Source: PUPG01 sp964463915 (GTDB lineage: Bacteria > Bacteroidota > Bacteroidia > Bacteroidales > UBA7960). From it: a DNA stretch of 63,363 nucleotides. The stretch covers positions 1 to 63,363 of the forward strand of contig CAYXEH010000009.1 of the NCBI GenBank assembly GCA_964463915.1. The letters are read 5' to 3'. Positions 17,063 through 24,873 of this stretch are shown here, piece after piece. Numbering within the stretch: position 1 is the first letter of the stretch; every line of letters begins with the position of its first letter. Under the pieces are notes generated by a model, which did not search any database, had not been told where the DNA came from, and worked only from the letters and a program-made list of their open reading frames with translations. Made by a program: the position numbers and the translations under genes.

Positions 17063-18736
17063 TTAGTAGGGTGCATATGAGATGATCAGTCTCCATCTTG
17101 CATTATGCAGGCGAATTGTGTCCCAGACAGCCAATCTGACCATTCGGTTACCATTCCCGGGATCCTGGTATACGTAATCTCCCGTACCGCTCGGACTTTC
17201 TGCAATTTCATCGCCCAGTTCAAGTAAGCTTTGCAATTCTTCATACCGGTAGTCTAGGAAAAGCATTTTGCCGGTTCCTTCAAAAGCCTTGTCAAAAATA
17301 ATACGACCTTCCGGTTCCATGATCCAGGGTTCATACTTGGTTTCAGCGATGTAGGGAGTAGCCAGTTCCTCGACCATTACGTCCGGCCTGATAAGCAGGC
17401 TTACTGAACCGTGAAACTTGCCATCACTATCTATAATCGGGTGTTGCAAACTTACTGCATCAAATCCTTCTACAGACAGGAAGGAATTACTGAGCATGGG
17501 AGCCTTGTTTCTTTGCATAAGAAAATAATTCTCCTGGTCTCGGATATTTGCCCCTTCCGAAGGGTGAAATTCAGGCGGCTCCACATATACCAGTACCCCA
17601 TTGGTGTCTATCAGGGCGCATGTCACGATATATGGGTTATCCTCGTATAGCTTACTGAATGTGTCTCTGACCACGTGTTCCGGTGGGATTTGCCCGTTGA
17701 AGGAAGTCACTGCATCGTCCAGTTGCCGGTCCATGCTGTGTAACTCATCAGAAAGGGTTTGCCTGAGGTTCTCCAGGATCTCACTGGCTTCAGGCATATA
17801 ATGATCCTCTGATCTTTCCCCGATCTTCCCCAGTATCACACGCCATTTATTGAAAGGTACCTGGTTGAAAAGAATATGTGTGTTTCTGCCTGCAAAGATA
17901 TAAGAGGTATACCCCTGAGAGTGGGCCATCATTGTTTCAACCGCATGACGCAGAGAAGGGCTGCCTTCTTCAGTAGGATTCATAAAAACAAAATCAGTGC
18001 GCGGATGCAAAACCGTGGTCCCCTCTTCATCAAGCACGTACCATAGATAGTCGTCATCCAGGTTCAGGGCATTGCTGATCAGTTGCTGGAATTCATCAAG
18101 AAAAATGGAAATGGCCACCGCGCCGGTGACTTCTTCACCTTCAAAGACAGGGACCGCCATCAATACGGATTGTTTTCCGGTTGAGCGACTGTAGATCAGT
18201 GATCCATGAATTTCTGCCCCATTGAAGAGTGCATTGAAGTATTCACGGTCAGAAAGATTGAATTTTGTGTAACCCCCATCAACACTGTAATACCCTCCGT
18301 CAGGTTCGATATAGAGTGCGGCTCCGGGAATGGCATTACGCAGTGTCTGCAGTCCCGGCCGGATTTCGGGCCAGATCCCGCTTCTCGTGGCCGGATTTCC
18401 GGCGATCAGTCGCAGGGAGGTTAAAGCATGCTGCAGGTAGCGGTCAATCAATGCAGTAGCCGTTCCCAATGCAGCCCTGGCATCAATATCGTACGTCATT
18501 GACTCATTCTCTGGCCACTGGTCATTATGTGCCGCGGTATCAACTTCTTTTTCCTGGGCCGGGGCATAAAAACCGCTAAAGGTGTCTTTGTGTACTTTAA
18601 TATTATTCTCAGCAGATGAGAATCCTGCATGGGAAAGGGGTGCCCACTGAAAGCAAAAAACCAGCAAGAGACAAACCCTGAAATTTGGAAGTGTGTTTTT
18701 CCGGACCTTTTTGTTGTGTTTTGGTGAATTTTTCAT
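17063..18736 (-). CDS. Secreted tandem Cache-domain sensor-like protein without output domain
   Basis: This 557-aa protein has a signal peptide (hydrophobic core about residues 18-36, ending SHAG) and two successive double-Cache-like regions. The first spans about 75-325, with YYSVDGGYTKFNLSDREYF, VTGAVAISIFL and WYVLDEEGTTVLHP. The second spans about 355-557, with IVTCALIDTNGVLVYVEP, GSVSLLIRPD and WIMEPEGRIIF. Cache domains bind small ligands outside the cell, normally joined through a membrane helix to a kinase or chemoreceptor. Here no second membrane helix and no cytosolic module exist. The start is well supported by AGGAGG eight bases upstream. Two stand-alone LytTR genes lie upstream on the same strand. 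The function is unknown. Confidence 0.78.
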   Translation of the reverse strand: MKNSPKHNKKVRKNTLPNFRVCLLLVFCFQWAPLSHAGFSSAENNIKVHKDTFSGFYAPAQEKEVDTAAHNDQWPENESMTYDIDARAALGTATALIDRYLQHALTSLRLIAGNPATRSGIWPEIRPGLQTLRNAIPGAALYIEPDGGYYSVDGGYTKFNLSDREYFNALFNGAEIHGSLIYSRSTGKQSVLMAVPVFEGEEVTGAVAISIFLDEFQQLISNALNLDDDYLWYVLDEEGTTVLHPRTDFVFMNPTEEGSPSLRHAVETMMAHSQGYTSYIFAGRNTHILFNQVPFNKWRVILGKIGERSEDHYMPEASEILENLRQTLSDELHSMDRQLDDAVTSFNGQIPPEHVVRDTFSKLYEDNPYIVTCALIDTNGVLVYVEPPEFHPSEGANIRDQENYFLMQRNKAPMLSNSFLSVEGFDAVSLQHPIIDSDGKFHGSVSLLIRPDVMVEELATPYIAETKYEPWIMEPEGRIIFDKAFEGTGKMLFLDYRYEELQSLLELGDEIAESPSGTGDYVYQDPGNGNRMVRLAVWDTIRLHNARWRLIISYAPY

Positions 18737-18744
18737 GGTGGTAC

Positions 18745-18750
18745 CCTCCT
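18745..18750 (-). promoter_or_regulatory. Strong ribosome binding site of the Cache-domain gene
   Basis: Minus-strand AGGAGG lies eight bases before the ATG at 18736. Such a complete Shine-Dalgarno is rare in this phylum, and it confirms the start. Confidence 0.7.
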
Positions 18751-18850
18751 GTCTTTATGTAGATATAAAATGTTGTCTTACAGGGGGAATCCGCCGTTTT
18801 TCTCAAATAATAACACCTAATAAACCAGGTCTTCCCGGGCGGGTATAACC

Positions 18851-18889
18851 TTATTCCCACCCTAAATTTATTGATAAATCAGGGAATAA
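18851..18889. repeat. Nested inverted repeat between the LytTR and Cache-domain genes
   Basis: Outer arms TTATTCCC (18851-18858) and GGGAATAA (18882-18889) enclose inner arms ATTTAT (18866-18871) and ATAAAT (18874-18879). The element is AT-rich and lacks a clear T run, so it looks more like an operator than a terminator. It sits about 115-155 bases upstream of the Cache-domain gene. Confidence 0.5.
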
Positions 18890-18945
18890 ACAAGTTAAAA
18901 CACAAAAGAATTGATTTTTCAGTACGCTGGAATGATTGTGTTGCC

Positions 18946-19266
18946 TTAATTAACTGCGCCCAATAATTCAAGGAGTTGCCTTTTGCGTCGCCGGGCTACC
19001 GGCAGTTCATGCCCTCTGATGCGGATTAGCAGACGGTTATTTTTGATTTCCATTTCACGCACCCGCCTGAGGTTTACCAGGTATGAGCGGTGGATGCGAA
19101 AAAATAACCGGTCTGTGAGTGCAGTCTCGATTGTGGAGAGAGGTAAGTCCACAACTTCATTTGAGCCGTTTTTCATTACCAGAATGGTATAGCCGTGAAA
19201 CAAGAAAGCATAGTCAATGTCTTGCTTATCAGTAATCAGTTCTCTTAATTCATCTGGAGTATCCAT
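18946..19266 (-). CDS. Stand-alone LytTR DNA-binding protein (second of a pair)
   Basis: This 106-aa protein is almost only a LytTR DNA-binding domain. The family signatures LFFRIHRSYLVNL and HELPVARRRKRQLLELL are present. There is no receiver domain, no membrane segment and no other sensor module, whereas most LytTR proteins are response regulators. It lies 31 bases downstream of a second LytTR gene in the same direction. The two proteins share the HR-Y-N and PVARRR motifs but little else, so the duplication is old or the two were brought together. A paired (heterodimeric) regulator is possible. Confidence 0.85.
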   Translation of the reverse strand: MDTPDELRELITDKQDIDYAFLFHGYTILVMKNGSNEVVDLPLSTIETALTDRLFFRIHRSYLVNLRRVREMEIKNNRLLIRIRGHELPVARRRKRQLLELLGAVN

Positions 19267-19297
19267 GGTTCATTCTTTTAATATATTGACAAAAATA

Positions 19298-19657
19298 TCA
19301 GGATTGCATTTGGATTGATCGGGAGGAGAGAAAATTCTCCAGGGACCTTCTTCTTCTGCGGGCTACCGGCACGATTTCCCTCCCTGATAAAAGGCGGACG
19401 ATGCCCTCAGGGGCATAAGCACTGACGAATGTTTTGTTAATAATATAGTTTCTGTGTGTCCTGAAGAACAGGTCTTCAGGCATTAATTTTTCCAGGCCGT
19501 TCAGGGGAGTGTGGAGTTTCTTAAGTATTTCTTTCCCCATATAAACAACCGATAAGCCGTCGTGGTAATGGACATGTGTGATGTTCACATAAGGAATCAG
19601 CCGCAGGCGTCGGGGTTCCCGAACCCATATTCCGTCTCCGATTGTTTTTGTTTCCAT
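19298..19657 (-). CDS. Stand-alone LytTR DNA-binding protein (first of a pair)
   Basis: This 119-aa protein has a LytTR domain at about residues 20-112, with ITHVHYHDGLSVVYM, LFFRTHRNYIINKTF and EIVPVARRRRRSLENFL, but no receiver domain. A short N-terminal segment (METKTIGDGIWVREP) precedes it. It is the first gene of a likely minus-strand unit with the second LytTR gene and perhaps the Cache-domain and CAP genes. The upstream region (19658-19785) is very AT-rich. How such a protein would sense a signal is not evident from its sequence. Confidence 0.85.
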   Translation of the reverse strand: METKTIGDGIWVREPRRLRLIPYVNITHVHYHDGLSVVYMGKEILKKLHTPLNGLEKLMPEDLFFRTHRNYIINKTFVSAYAPEGIVRLLSGREIVPVARRRRRSLENFLSSRSIQMQS

Positions 19658-19785
19658 ATCTGTTTTGTTTGTTATGTGTTAATACGTCATAAAAATATAA
19701 CGCTTCGTATAAAAAACAAAACAAAAAAATAGAAAATATTGAGGAAGGGTTCTCAGGTTGAGCTAAGTGGTCAACGGCTTACGGA

Positions 19786-21318
19786 TCAATCTTTGTATTT
19801 ATCCGCAAACTTTTGCCAATCTGTGAATTCACTGGCCTTCATTACACGGGGAACTTTCACCTGTCCGCCTTTGGCTTTGTTTTGTTCAACCCATGCATAG
19901 AATGTGTCAGGGCTGGTCAGTGTGACCTTCACATCTTTAAGGGCTTTTGTCCGGGCCATCGCATAGGCTTTATTTGCCTCTTTCAATGCTATGTCAAGGG
20001 CTTTGGCCAGGTCTTTTTCACTGGCACGGCCTTTGGCTCCGAGATACCAGTGGTGCATATAGTCTTGCCCGGGGCGTACAGCCGCAACTGTAAATTCCGG
20101 AATGCGCAGCCCGAAGGTATCCTCCAGTTGTTTCACAGCGTCATTCATTTGAATAACAGAAAGTTGTGATCCCACCACGTTAAGAAAATGTTTGGTTCGT
20201 CCGGTGATGACAATTTCTGCTTTGTCCTTGTCAGTGAACCGGATGGTATCTCCGATCGTGAAGCGCCAGGAACCGGCAACCGTTGAAATGACCAGTACAT
20301 AGTCTGTATCGTTTTCTACTTCTTCAAGTGACAATGCCCTGGTACCCTGAACAATGCGGCCGTTTTCATCAACATTGTTGCTGGTAAACGGGACAAATTC
20401 AAAATATATTCCACTGTTGGTGGCTAAAGCCATTGCCATATCATTGTTGGGCCTGGACTGGAATGCAAGGAAGCCTTCTGAGGCCAGGTAAGTATCCAGG
20501 TAGGTAAGGGGTTTACCCATTAATGACTCAAACGATTTTTTGTAGGGTCCGAATGCCACCCCCCCTGAGGCGAAGACTTTCAGGTTGGGCCATATTTGAT
20601 GGATATTATCCGCTTTGTTATACTCAATGACCCTTTTCAGCATCAACTCATTCCATGAAGGGATACCGACCATGGCACCAATGTCCCAATTGGGAGCTTC
20701 TTTGGCAATGGCATCAACCCGCTCATCCCAGTCTTTTATTGAAGCGATCTTTTTCCCGGGGCGGTAAAAACGTTCAAACCAGGAAGGAATATTGCCTGCA
20801 GCGATTCCACTGATTTCTCCCTCCAGGTAATGTCCCGATTTTTTCAGGTCTGTGGTGCTGCCGAGCATCATAATCTCTTTTTCAAAAAAACTGGCCGGAA
20901 AATTAAAGTTTGAGGTGGCCAGTATCTGGTAAATGCTGGTTTTTCGAATTGCGTCCAGCATCTCTGCGGTTATGGGAATCCTTTTGCTTTCCTTGCCGGT
21001 GGTACCTGCGCTTAAGGCATAATATTTAACCCTCCCGGGCCAGGTAACATTGGCTGCATCCGTTTCTCTCTGTTTATTCCACCAACGGGAATTCATCGCA
21101 TCGTAATCATGATAAGGAACTGCTTCGGCAAAAGCAGCAGCCAGATTGTCCCGCTTTAGTATATTATTGAATGCATATGTTTGCCCGAATTCTGTGGATG
21201 CTCCCTTTTCCAGTAAATCCTTCAATATGTTTTTTTGTGACTCCACCGGGTCATGATCCGGTAATACGAAATCCGTGATTCCAAGGGCAGCTTTTATGAT
21301 ATTTCCAAGTAAGACCAT
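19786..21318 (-). CDS. GH3-family acyl-adenylate-forming protein
   Basis: This 510-aa protein matches the GH3 (auxin-responsive promoter) family. It contains YYALSAGTTGKESKRIPIT (nucleotide-binding motif 1), TYLASEGFLAFQ and VISTVAGSWRFTIGDTIRFTDK (motif 3). In plants, GH3 enzymes join amino acids to carboxylic hormones through acyl-adenylates. Bacterial members, widespread in Bacteroidota, have no firmly established substrate. No signal peptide is seen, so it is cytosolic. It is followed by the divergently unrelated LytTR pair and preceded by rlmN on the same strand, with 132 bases between. The family is clear; the reaction is inferred. Confidence 0.85.
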   Translation of the reverse strand: MVLLGNIIKAALGITDFVLPDHDPVESQKNILKDLLEKGASTEFGQTYAFNNILKRDNLAAAFAEAVPYHDYDAMNSRWWNKQRETDAANVTWPGRVKYYALSAGTTGKESKRIPITAEMLDAIRKTSIYQILATSNFNFPASFFEKEIMMLGSTTDLKKSGHYLEGEISGIAAGNIPSWFERFYRPGKKIASIKDWDERVDAIAKEAPNWDIGAMVGIPSWNELMLKRVIEYNKADNIHQIWPNLKVFASGGVAFGPYKKSFESLMGKPLTYLDTYLASEGFLAFQSRPNNDMAMALATNSGIYFEFVPFTSNNVDENGRIVQGTRALSLEEVENDTDYVLVISTVAGSWRFTIGDTIRFTDKDKAEIVITGRTKHFLNVVGSQLSVIQMNDAVKQLEDTFGLRIPEFTVAAVRPGQDYMHHWYLGAKGRASEKDLAKALDIALKEANKAYAMARTKALKDVKVTLTSPDTFYAWVEQNKAKGGQVKVPRVMKASEFTDWQKFADKYKD

Positions 21319-21450
21319 TAATAGATTCTGTTAATTAATTAAGTATCTGATAATCAGACTGTTCGATATTTGTATAAGCGTATTATTAAAGATACAACGA
21401 AAATTACTGTCGTCACATACATTTATAATAATTTAATATTTTTCGACTCG

Positions 21451-22491
21451 TCACTTTGCGGTTTTTCTTTTATCTGTAGATAATTGGCCGCAGGCCGCCT
21501 GAATATCTGTTCCCCGTGATTTCCTGATGGTGGTGGTAATTCCCTTCATCTCCAGCGCCTTTTTGAAAGATTGCATTATTTCCTCATCGGGCGATTGCAG
21601 GTCACTCCCCGGTACGGGGTGGAACCGCATCAGGTTGATCCGGCAGGGGATGCGGTGTAACAGGCGCGTCAGGGCCTTAATGTGTTTCGGGCTGTGATTT
21701 AAGTTTTTAAATACGATATATTCAAAGGATACCTTTCGTTGTTTTTCCAGGGGAAATCTTTCTATGGTAGCAATCACCTCTTCCAGCGGATGTATTTTCT
21801 GCATGGGGATCAGTTTACGGCGTTCTTCATCGAAGGGGGAGTGCAGGCTGACAGCCAGGTTGCAGCGGGTGTTTTCCAGGAAGGATTTCATCCCGGGGAC
21901 CAGTCCGATGGTCGAAACGGTTATCCGTCGCGGACTCATTCCATAACCATACGCAGAAGTAAGTATCTCGATGCTCTTCATGAGGGCATCCATGTTGTCA
22001 AATGGTTCTCCCATCCCCATGTAAACGATATTGGTCAACAACCCTGTTTCAGGAAGGCTGTGAACCTGGTTGAGTATTTCGCCGGTTGTCAGCTGGCCCT
22101 GGAGTCCCTGGCGGGCGGTCATGCAAAAACTGCAACCCATCCGGCATCCCACCTGTGATGAAATACAAAGGGTGTGGCGCTCTCCGTCCGGAATGTAAGC
22201 AGATTCAATAAACCCGTTATGTTGATGGGTCGGAAACAGGTATTTTTTTGTTCCGTCCGATCCTGTTTCCACATCCACCGGGGCCCTCCATTCAATACAG
22301 TAATCCCTGGCCAGCTCCTCTCTAATTTTCACAGAGAGGTTCGTCATTTGGTCGATGTGCCGTACGCGCTTTTTGTAGATCCATTCGGCAATCTGCCGGG
22401 CAGTATAGGTTGGCCAGTTGTGCGCGCTGACCAGTGATTGAAGTTCTTCGAGGGTTTTCCCTGTCAGGGATTGCCGGGGTTCTTGTGCCAT
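21451..22491 (-). CDS. rlmN: Dual-specificity 23S rRNA/tRNA adenine-C2 methyltransferase RlmN
   Basis: This 346-aa radical SAM enzyme methylates A2503 of 23S rRNA and A37 of some tRNAs. The iron-sulfur motif is in CRMGCSFCMTARQGL. GEILNQVH, YMGMGEPFDN and the Ser/Asn-rich RRITVSTIGLVPGM are typical, and the C-terminal GTDIQAACGQL carries the second catalytic Cys. The length is standard. The ATG at 22491 is followed by a usual RlmN N-terminus. Close family member Cfr cannot be wholly excluded from motifs, but the chromosomal context and sequence favour RlmN. Confidence 0.96.
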   Translation of the reverse strand: MAQEPRQSLTGKTLEELQSLVSAHNWPTYTARQIAEWIYKKRVRHIDQMTNLSVKIREELARDYCIEWRAPVDVETGSDGTKKYLFPTHQHNGFIESAYIPDGERHTLCISSQVGCRMGCSFCMTARQGLQGQLTTGEILNQVHSLPETGLLTNIVYMGMGEPFDNMDALMKSIEILTSAYGYGMSPRRITVSTIGLVPGMKSFLENTRCNLAVSLHSPFDEERRKLIPMQKIHPLEEVIATIERFPLEKQRKVSFEYIVFKNLNHSPKHIKALTRLLHRIPCRINLMRFHPVPGSDLQSPDEEIMQSFKKALEMKGITTTIRKSRGTDIQAACGQLSTDKRKTAK

Positions 22492-22545
22492 GGGTTTTTA
22501 CGGGTATTTGCAGGTTTGCAAAAGTACGAAAATTATGGATTTTTG

Positions 22546-22553
22546 TATCTTTG
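22546..22553 (+). promoter_or_regulatory. Bacteroidota -7 box (TATCTTTG)
   Basis: TATCTTTG matches the TAnnTTTG -7 consensus and lies 28 bases before the ATG at 22581. A TTTG occurs at 22515-22518, but the spacing (27 bases) is longer than usual. Confidence 0.45.
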
Positions 22554-22580
22554 CCAGCGTATCCAAATTACTTCAAAACA

Positions 22581-23507
22581 ATGCAACGTAATCTGCATTC
22601 CGTTTTAAAAGCATTTTCCTCCTCTTTGGCCAGGGGGAAGGCTTTTCCATTCATTTGTTTATTTGCCTTTATTACCTTGCAGGGATTTGCCACCCAGGAT
22701 CCTGCCGGGAAGGAGTGCTCTTTTCGAAAGGACGACCGGGGGCAACTGCGTGCCAGTTATTTATCAGATTTGCCTGACCAGCTGACTTACCTGAAAATTG
22801 ATCAGGGTTTTTCCAAAGGGCTTTTGTTTGACCAGAAAATGTCAAATTTATATTATGATGGCCCCGGTGGAATTCTTTCCTTTGCCATTCACCGCCGTTC
22901 AGCCACCCATATTTCCGAATGGCATTTAGCCCGCGCCACATTCCAGTATTCCCGGCCCCACCACGAAAGTACACTGCTTTATAATTTCTCTGGTGGCACA
23001 AGGTTTGTATATCTGCGTCGCCTGGAACCGCGCGGGGCATTCCGTTTCTATGGAGGCGGGCAAGTAGATCTGACAAGTGATTTCCGGGTTATTCCGGCCA
23101 TGGGGAATTCATCTTTGTTTGCCAACGCTATGGGATCCTTGCAACCCAGGGTGGATATTTCTTATGCGTTATTAATGTTTGATCGTGAATGGAACTTTGA
23201 CTTTTCGCTCGCAGCATCCCTGATTGGTTATAATATGGGGTTTCCTGACTATGGAAGCAGTTATCGTATCGGGGATGACGGAGGAATCAGCCTGCAAAAC
23301 TTTGAAAGTTTTCTGACCCATCCGGGAAATACTGCGCAGATCAGTAGCGGCATTTTCTACCGGCATTCTTTTGGCAATGAATACAACCCCAACTGGTGCA
23401 GAATCGGATATAACTGGGATTATTTACGTGTAAATGGAAATCATGACCTACGTTTGTATAATGTACGTCATCAATTGGTTTTGGAATTATACTTTCTGTT
23501 AAATTGA
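22581..23507 (+). CDS. Secreted protein of unknown function, probably outer-membrane beta-barrel
   Basis: This protein of about 308 aa begins at the ATG at 22581, which gives a signal-like N-terminus (hydrophobic core AFPFICLFAFITLQGFA); the frame is open further upstream but would overlap rlmN. The rest is rich in aromatic residues and alternating strand-like patterns (FRFYGGGQVDLTSDFRVI, RVDISYALLMFDREWNFDFS) and ends in VLELYFLLN, compatible with a beta-barrel. I do not recognise a family. An upstream -7 box suggests its own transcription. It is followed 63 bases later by an S41 protease lipoprotein gene. Confidence 0.65.
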   Translation: MQRNLHSVLKAFSSSLARGKAFPFICLFAFITLQGFATQDPAGKECSFRKDDRGQLRASYLSDLPDQLTYLKIDQGFSKGLLFDQKMSNLYYDGPGGILSFAIHRRSATHISEWHLARATFQYSRPHHESTLLYNFSGGTRFVYLRRLEPRGAFRFYGGGQVDLTSDFRVIPAMGNSSLFANAMGSLQPRVDISYALLMFDREWNFDFSLAASLIGYNMGFPDYGSSYRIGDDGGISLQNFESFLTHPGNTAQISSGIFYRHSFGNEYNPNWCRIGYNWDYLRVNGNHDLRLYNVRHQLVLELYFLLN

Positions 23508-23570
23508 TACAGATCCTGTAAAACATTTGAAACCAAATTAAATTGACAGGTCCTTCTGAAAATACCAGGT

Positions 23571-24602
23571 ATGAACAAAAATAAATACATAATAATCGGA
23601 TTGCTGGCAATGCTTCCGTTGTTTCCTTCCTGTGAAAAAGTCTTTATGGAGGAGGAGGCAGGTGATGATCCGCAAGCGATATTTGATGAGGTATGGACAT
23701 TCGCTGACCGGCACTATTCTTTTTTCATGGAGAAGGAGGTAGACTGGGATGCGGTTTATGACCAATACCATGAAAAGGTACGATTTGATATGGGGCCGGT
23801 AGAATTGTTCGACCTTTGTGCAGACATGTTATATGAACTCCGCGACGGGCATGTCAACCTGGTGAGTTCTTTTGACCGTTCCCGTTACTGGGAATGGTAT
23901 CTTGACAGCCCTGAGAATTTTTATTACAGCATCATACAACGGCATTATTTACAAAACAGGCAGCGGTATATCGGTCCCTTGCAGTTCGTGAAGCTTGAGC
24001 AGGATATCTATTACGTGTATTATGGAAGTTTCGCCAACACGGTCAGTGAGAGCAATCTGAATATGCTGATCAATACCCTTAATTCTGCAGGAGGACGCAC
24101 TGGTTTAATCATTGATGTGCGTAACAACGGAGGTGGCAGCCCGGACAATGCCCGTGATATCGCTGCCCGCTTTACCGGCGAGCAGCGTTTTGCAGGAACC
24201 AATTACATTAAAAACGGACCGGGGCACGAGGATTTCCGGGAAGAAGAGGTGCATATTCGTCCCCACGACGGCCCCCGCTTTGACGGGAAAGTGGTGGTGC
24301 TAACCAACCGGAAAAGCTATAGTGCCACTACTTTTTTTGCCCAATACATGAAAGTGCTCCCCAATGTTACCCTGGTGGGTGATACAACCGGTGGGGGTGG
24401 AGGGCTTCCTGCCTTCAGGGATCTTCCTAACGGGTGGATATTGCGCCTCTCCAGCAGCCGTTTCCTGGATCCGGATGGAAACAGCATTGAGGCAGGTGTT
24501 GACCCGCATGTTACACGGCATCTTTCCCCCGAAAGCATTGAGCAGGGGCGGGATGATATCATTGAAGAAGCGCTTGAAATACTCAGACAAACAGGTAATT
24601 AG
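23571..24602 (+). CDS. S41-family serine protease, lipoprotein
   Basis: This 343-aa protein has a lipobox ending PLFPSC (Cys21), so it should be membrane-anchored outside the cytoplasm. A tricorn-core-like N-terminal helical domain (about 33-105, DEVWTFADRHYSFFMEKEVDW) precedes the S41 domain (about 145-320). The domain has GLIIDVRNNGGGSPDN, the probable nucleophile Ser251 in NRKSYSATTF, and VGDTTGGGGG. There is no PDZ domain between them, unlike classical C-terminal processing proteases. The substrate is unknown. It is the last gene before the promoter of the porin and glycine betaine cluster. Confidence 0.85.
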   Translation: MNKNKYIIIGLLAMLPLFPSCEKVFMEEEAGDDPQAIFDEVWTFADRHYSFFMEKEVDWDAVYDQYHEKVRFDMGPVELFDLCADMLYELRDGHVNLVSSFDRSRYWEWYLDSPENFYYSIIQRHYLQNRQRYIGPLQFVKLEQDIYYVYYGSFANTVSESNLNMLINTLNSAGGRTGLIIDVRNNGGGSPDNARDIAARFTGEQRFAGTNYIKNGPGHEDFREEEVHIRPHDGPRFDGKVVVLTNRKSYSATTFFAQYMKVLPNVTLVGDTTGGGGGLPAFRDLPNGWILRLSSSRFLDPDGNSIEAGVDPHVTRHLSPESIEQGRDDIIEEALEILRQTGN

Positions 24603-24645
24603 GGAGTGAATTACTGCTTTCCTGTCTCTATAATCAGGCTTTTCC

Positions 24646-24676
24646 TTGCGCGAAGTAAAAAAAATTACTACTTTTG
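24646..24676 (+). promoter_or_regulatory. Bacteroidota promoter with long leader upstream of the porin-like gene
   Basis: TTG (24646-24648), 20 bases, then TACTTTTG (24669-24676) is a good match to the phylum's promoter form. Transcription would begin near 24683, giving a leader of about 190 bases before the porin-like gene, which probably heads the glycine betaine uptake cluster. Confidence 0.65.
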
Positions 24677-24873
24677 CATGTTATGTGCCCCACGGGGGTA
24701 TTCTGCTTGTGGTTTCTTTCGGAACCCATTCTGCTCAACAATAGGATAAACCCAAACTATCTGACTTGTTGATTTCTGGAATAGAATCAAATAGAATTGT
24801 TAAATCAAAAGCTTTGAATGAAGAGATTCTTCAGACTCTTACTTATTTTTAGTATTCACCAAATTATTGATTT

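Noticed and set aside
21319..21450. Promoter or RNA in the gap between the GH3 and rlmN genes.
   Set aside because: The region is AT-rich but contains no convincing TAnnTTTG box in the needed direction and no clear hairpin.
22434..22580. Upstream extension of the barrel-like protein gene, giving 357 aa.
   Set aside because: It would overlap rlmN and place 49 residues before a good signal peptide. The -7 box at 22546 also lies inside it; the ATG at 22581 is better.
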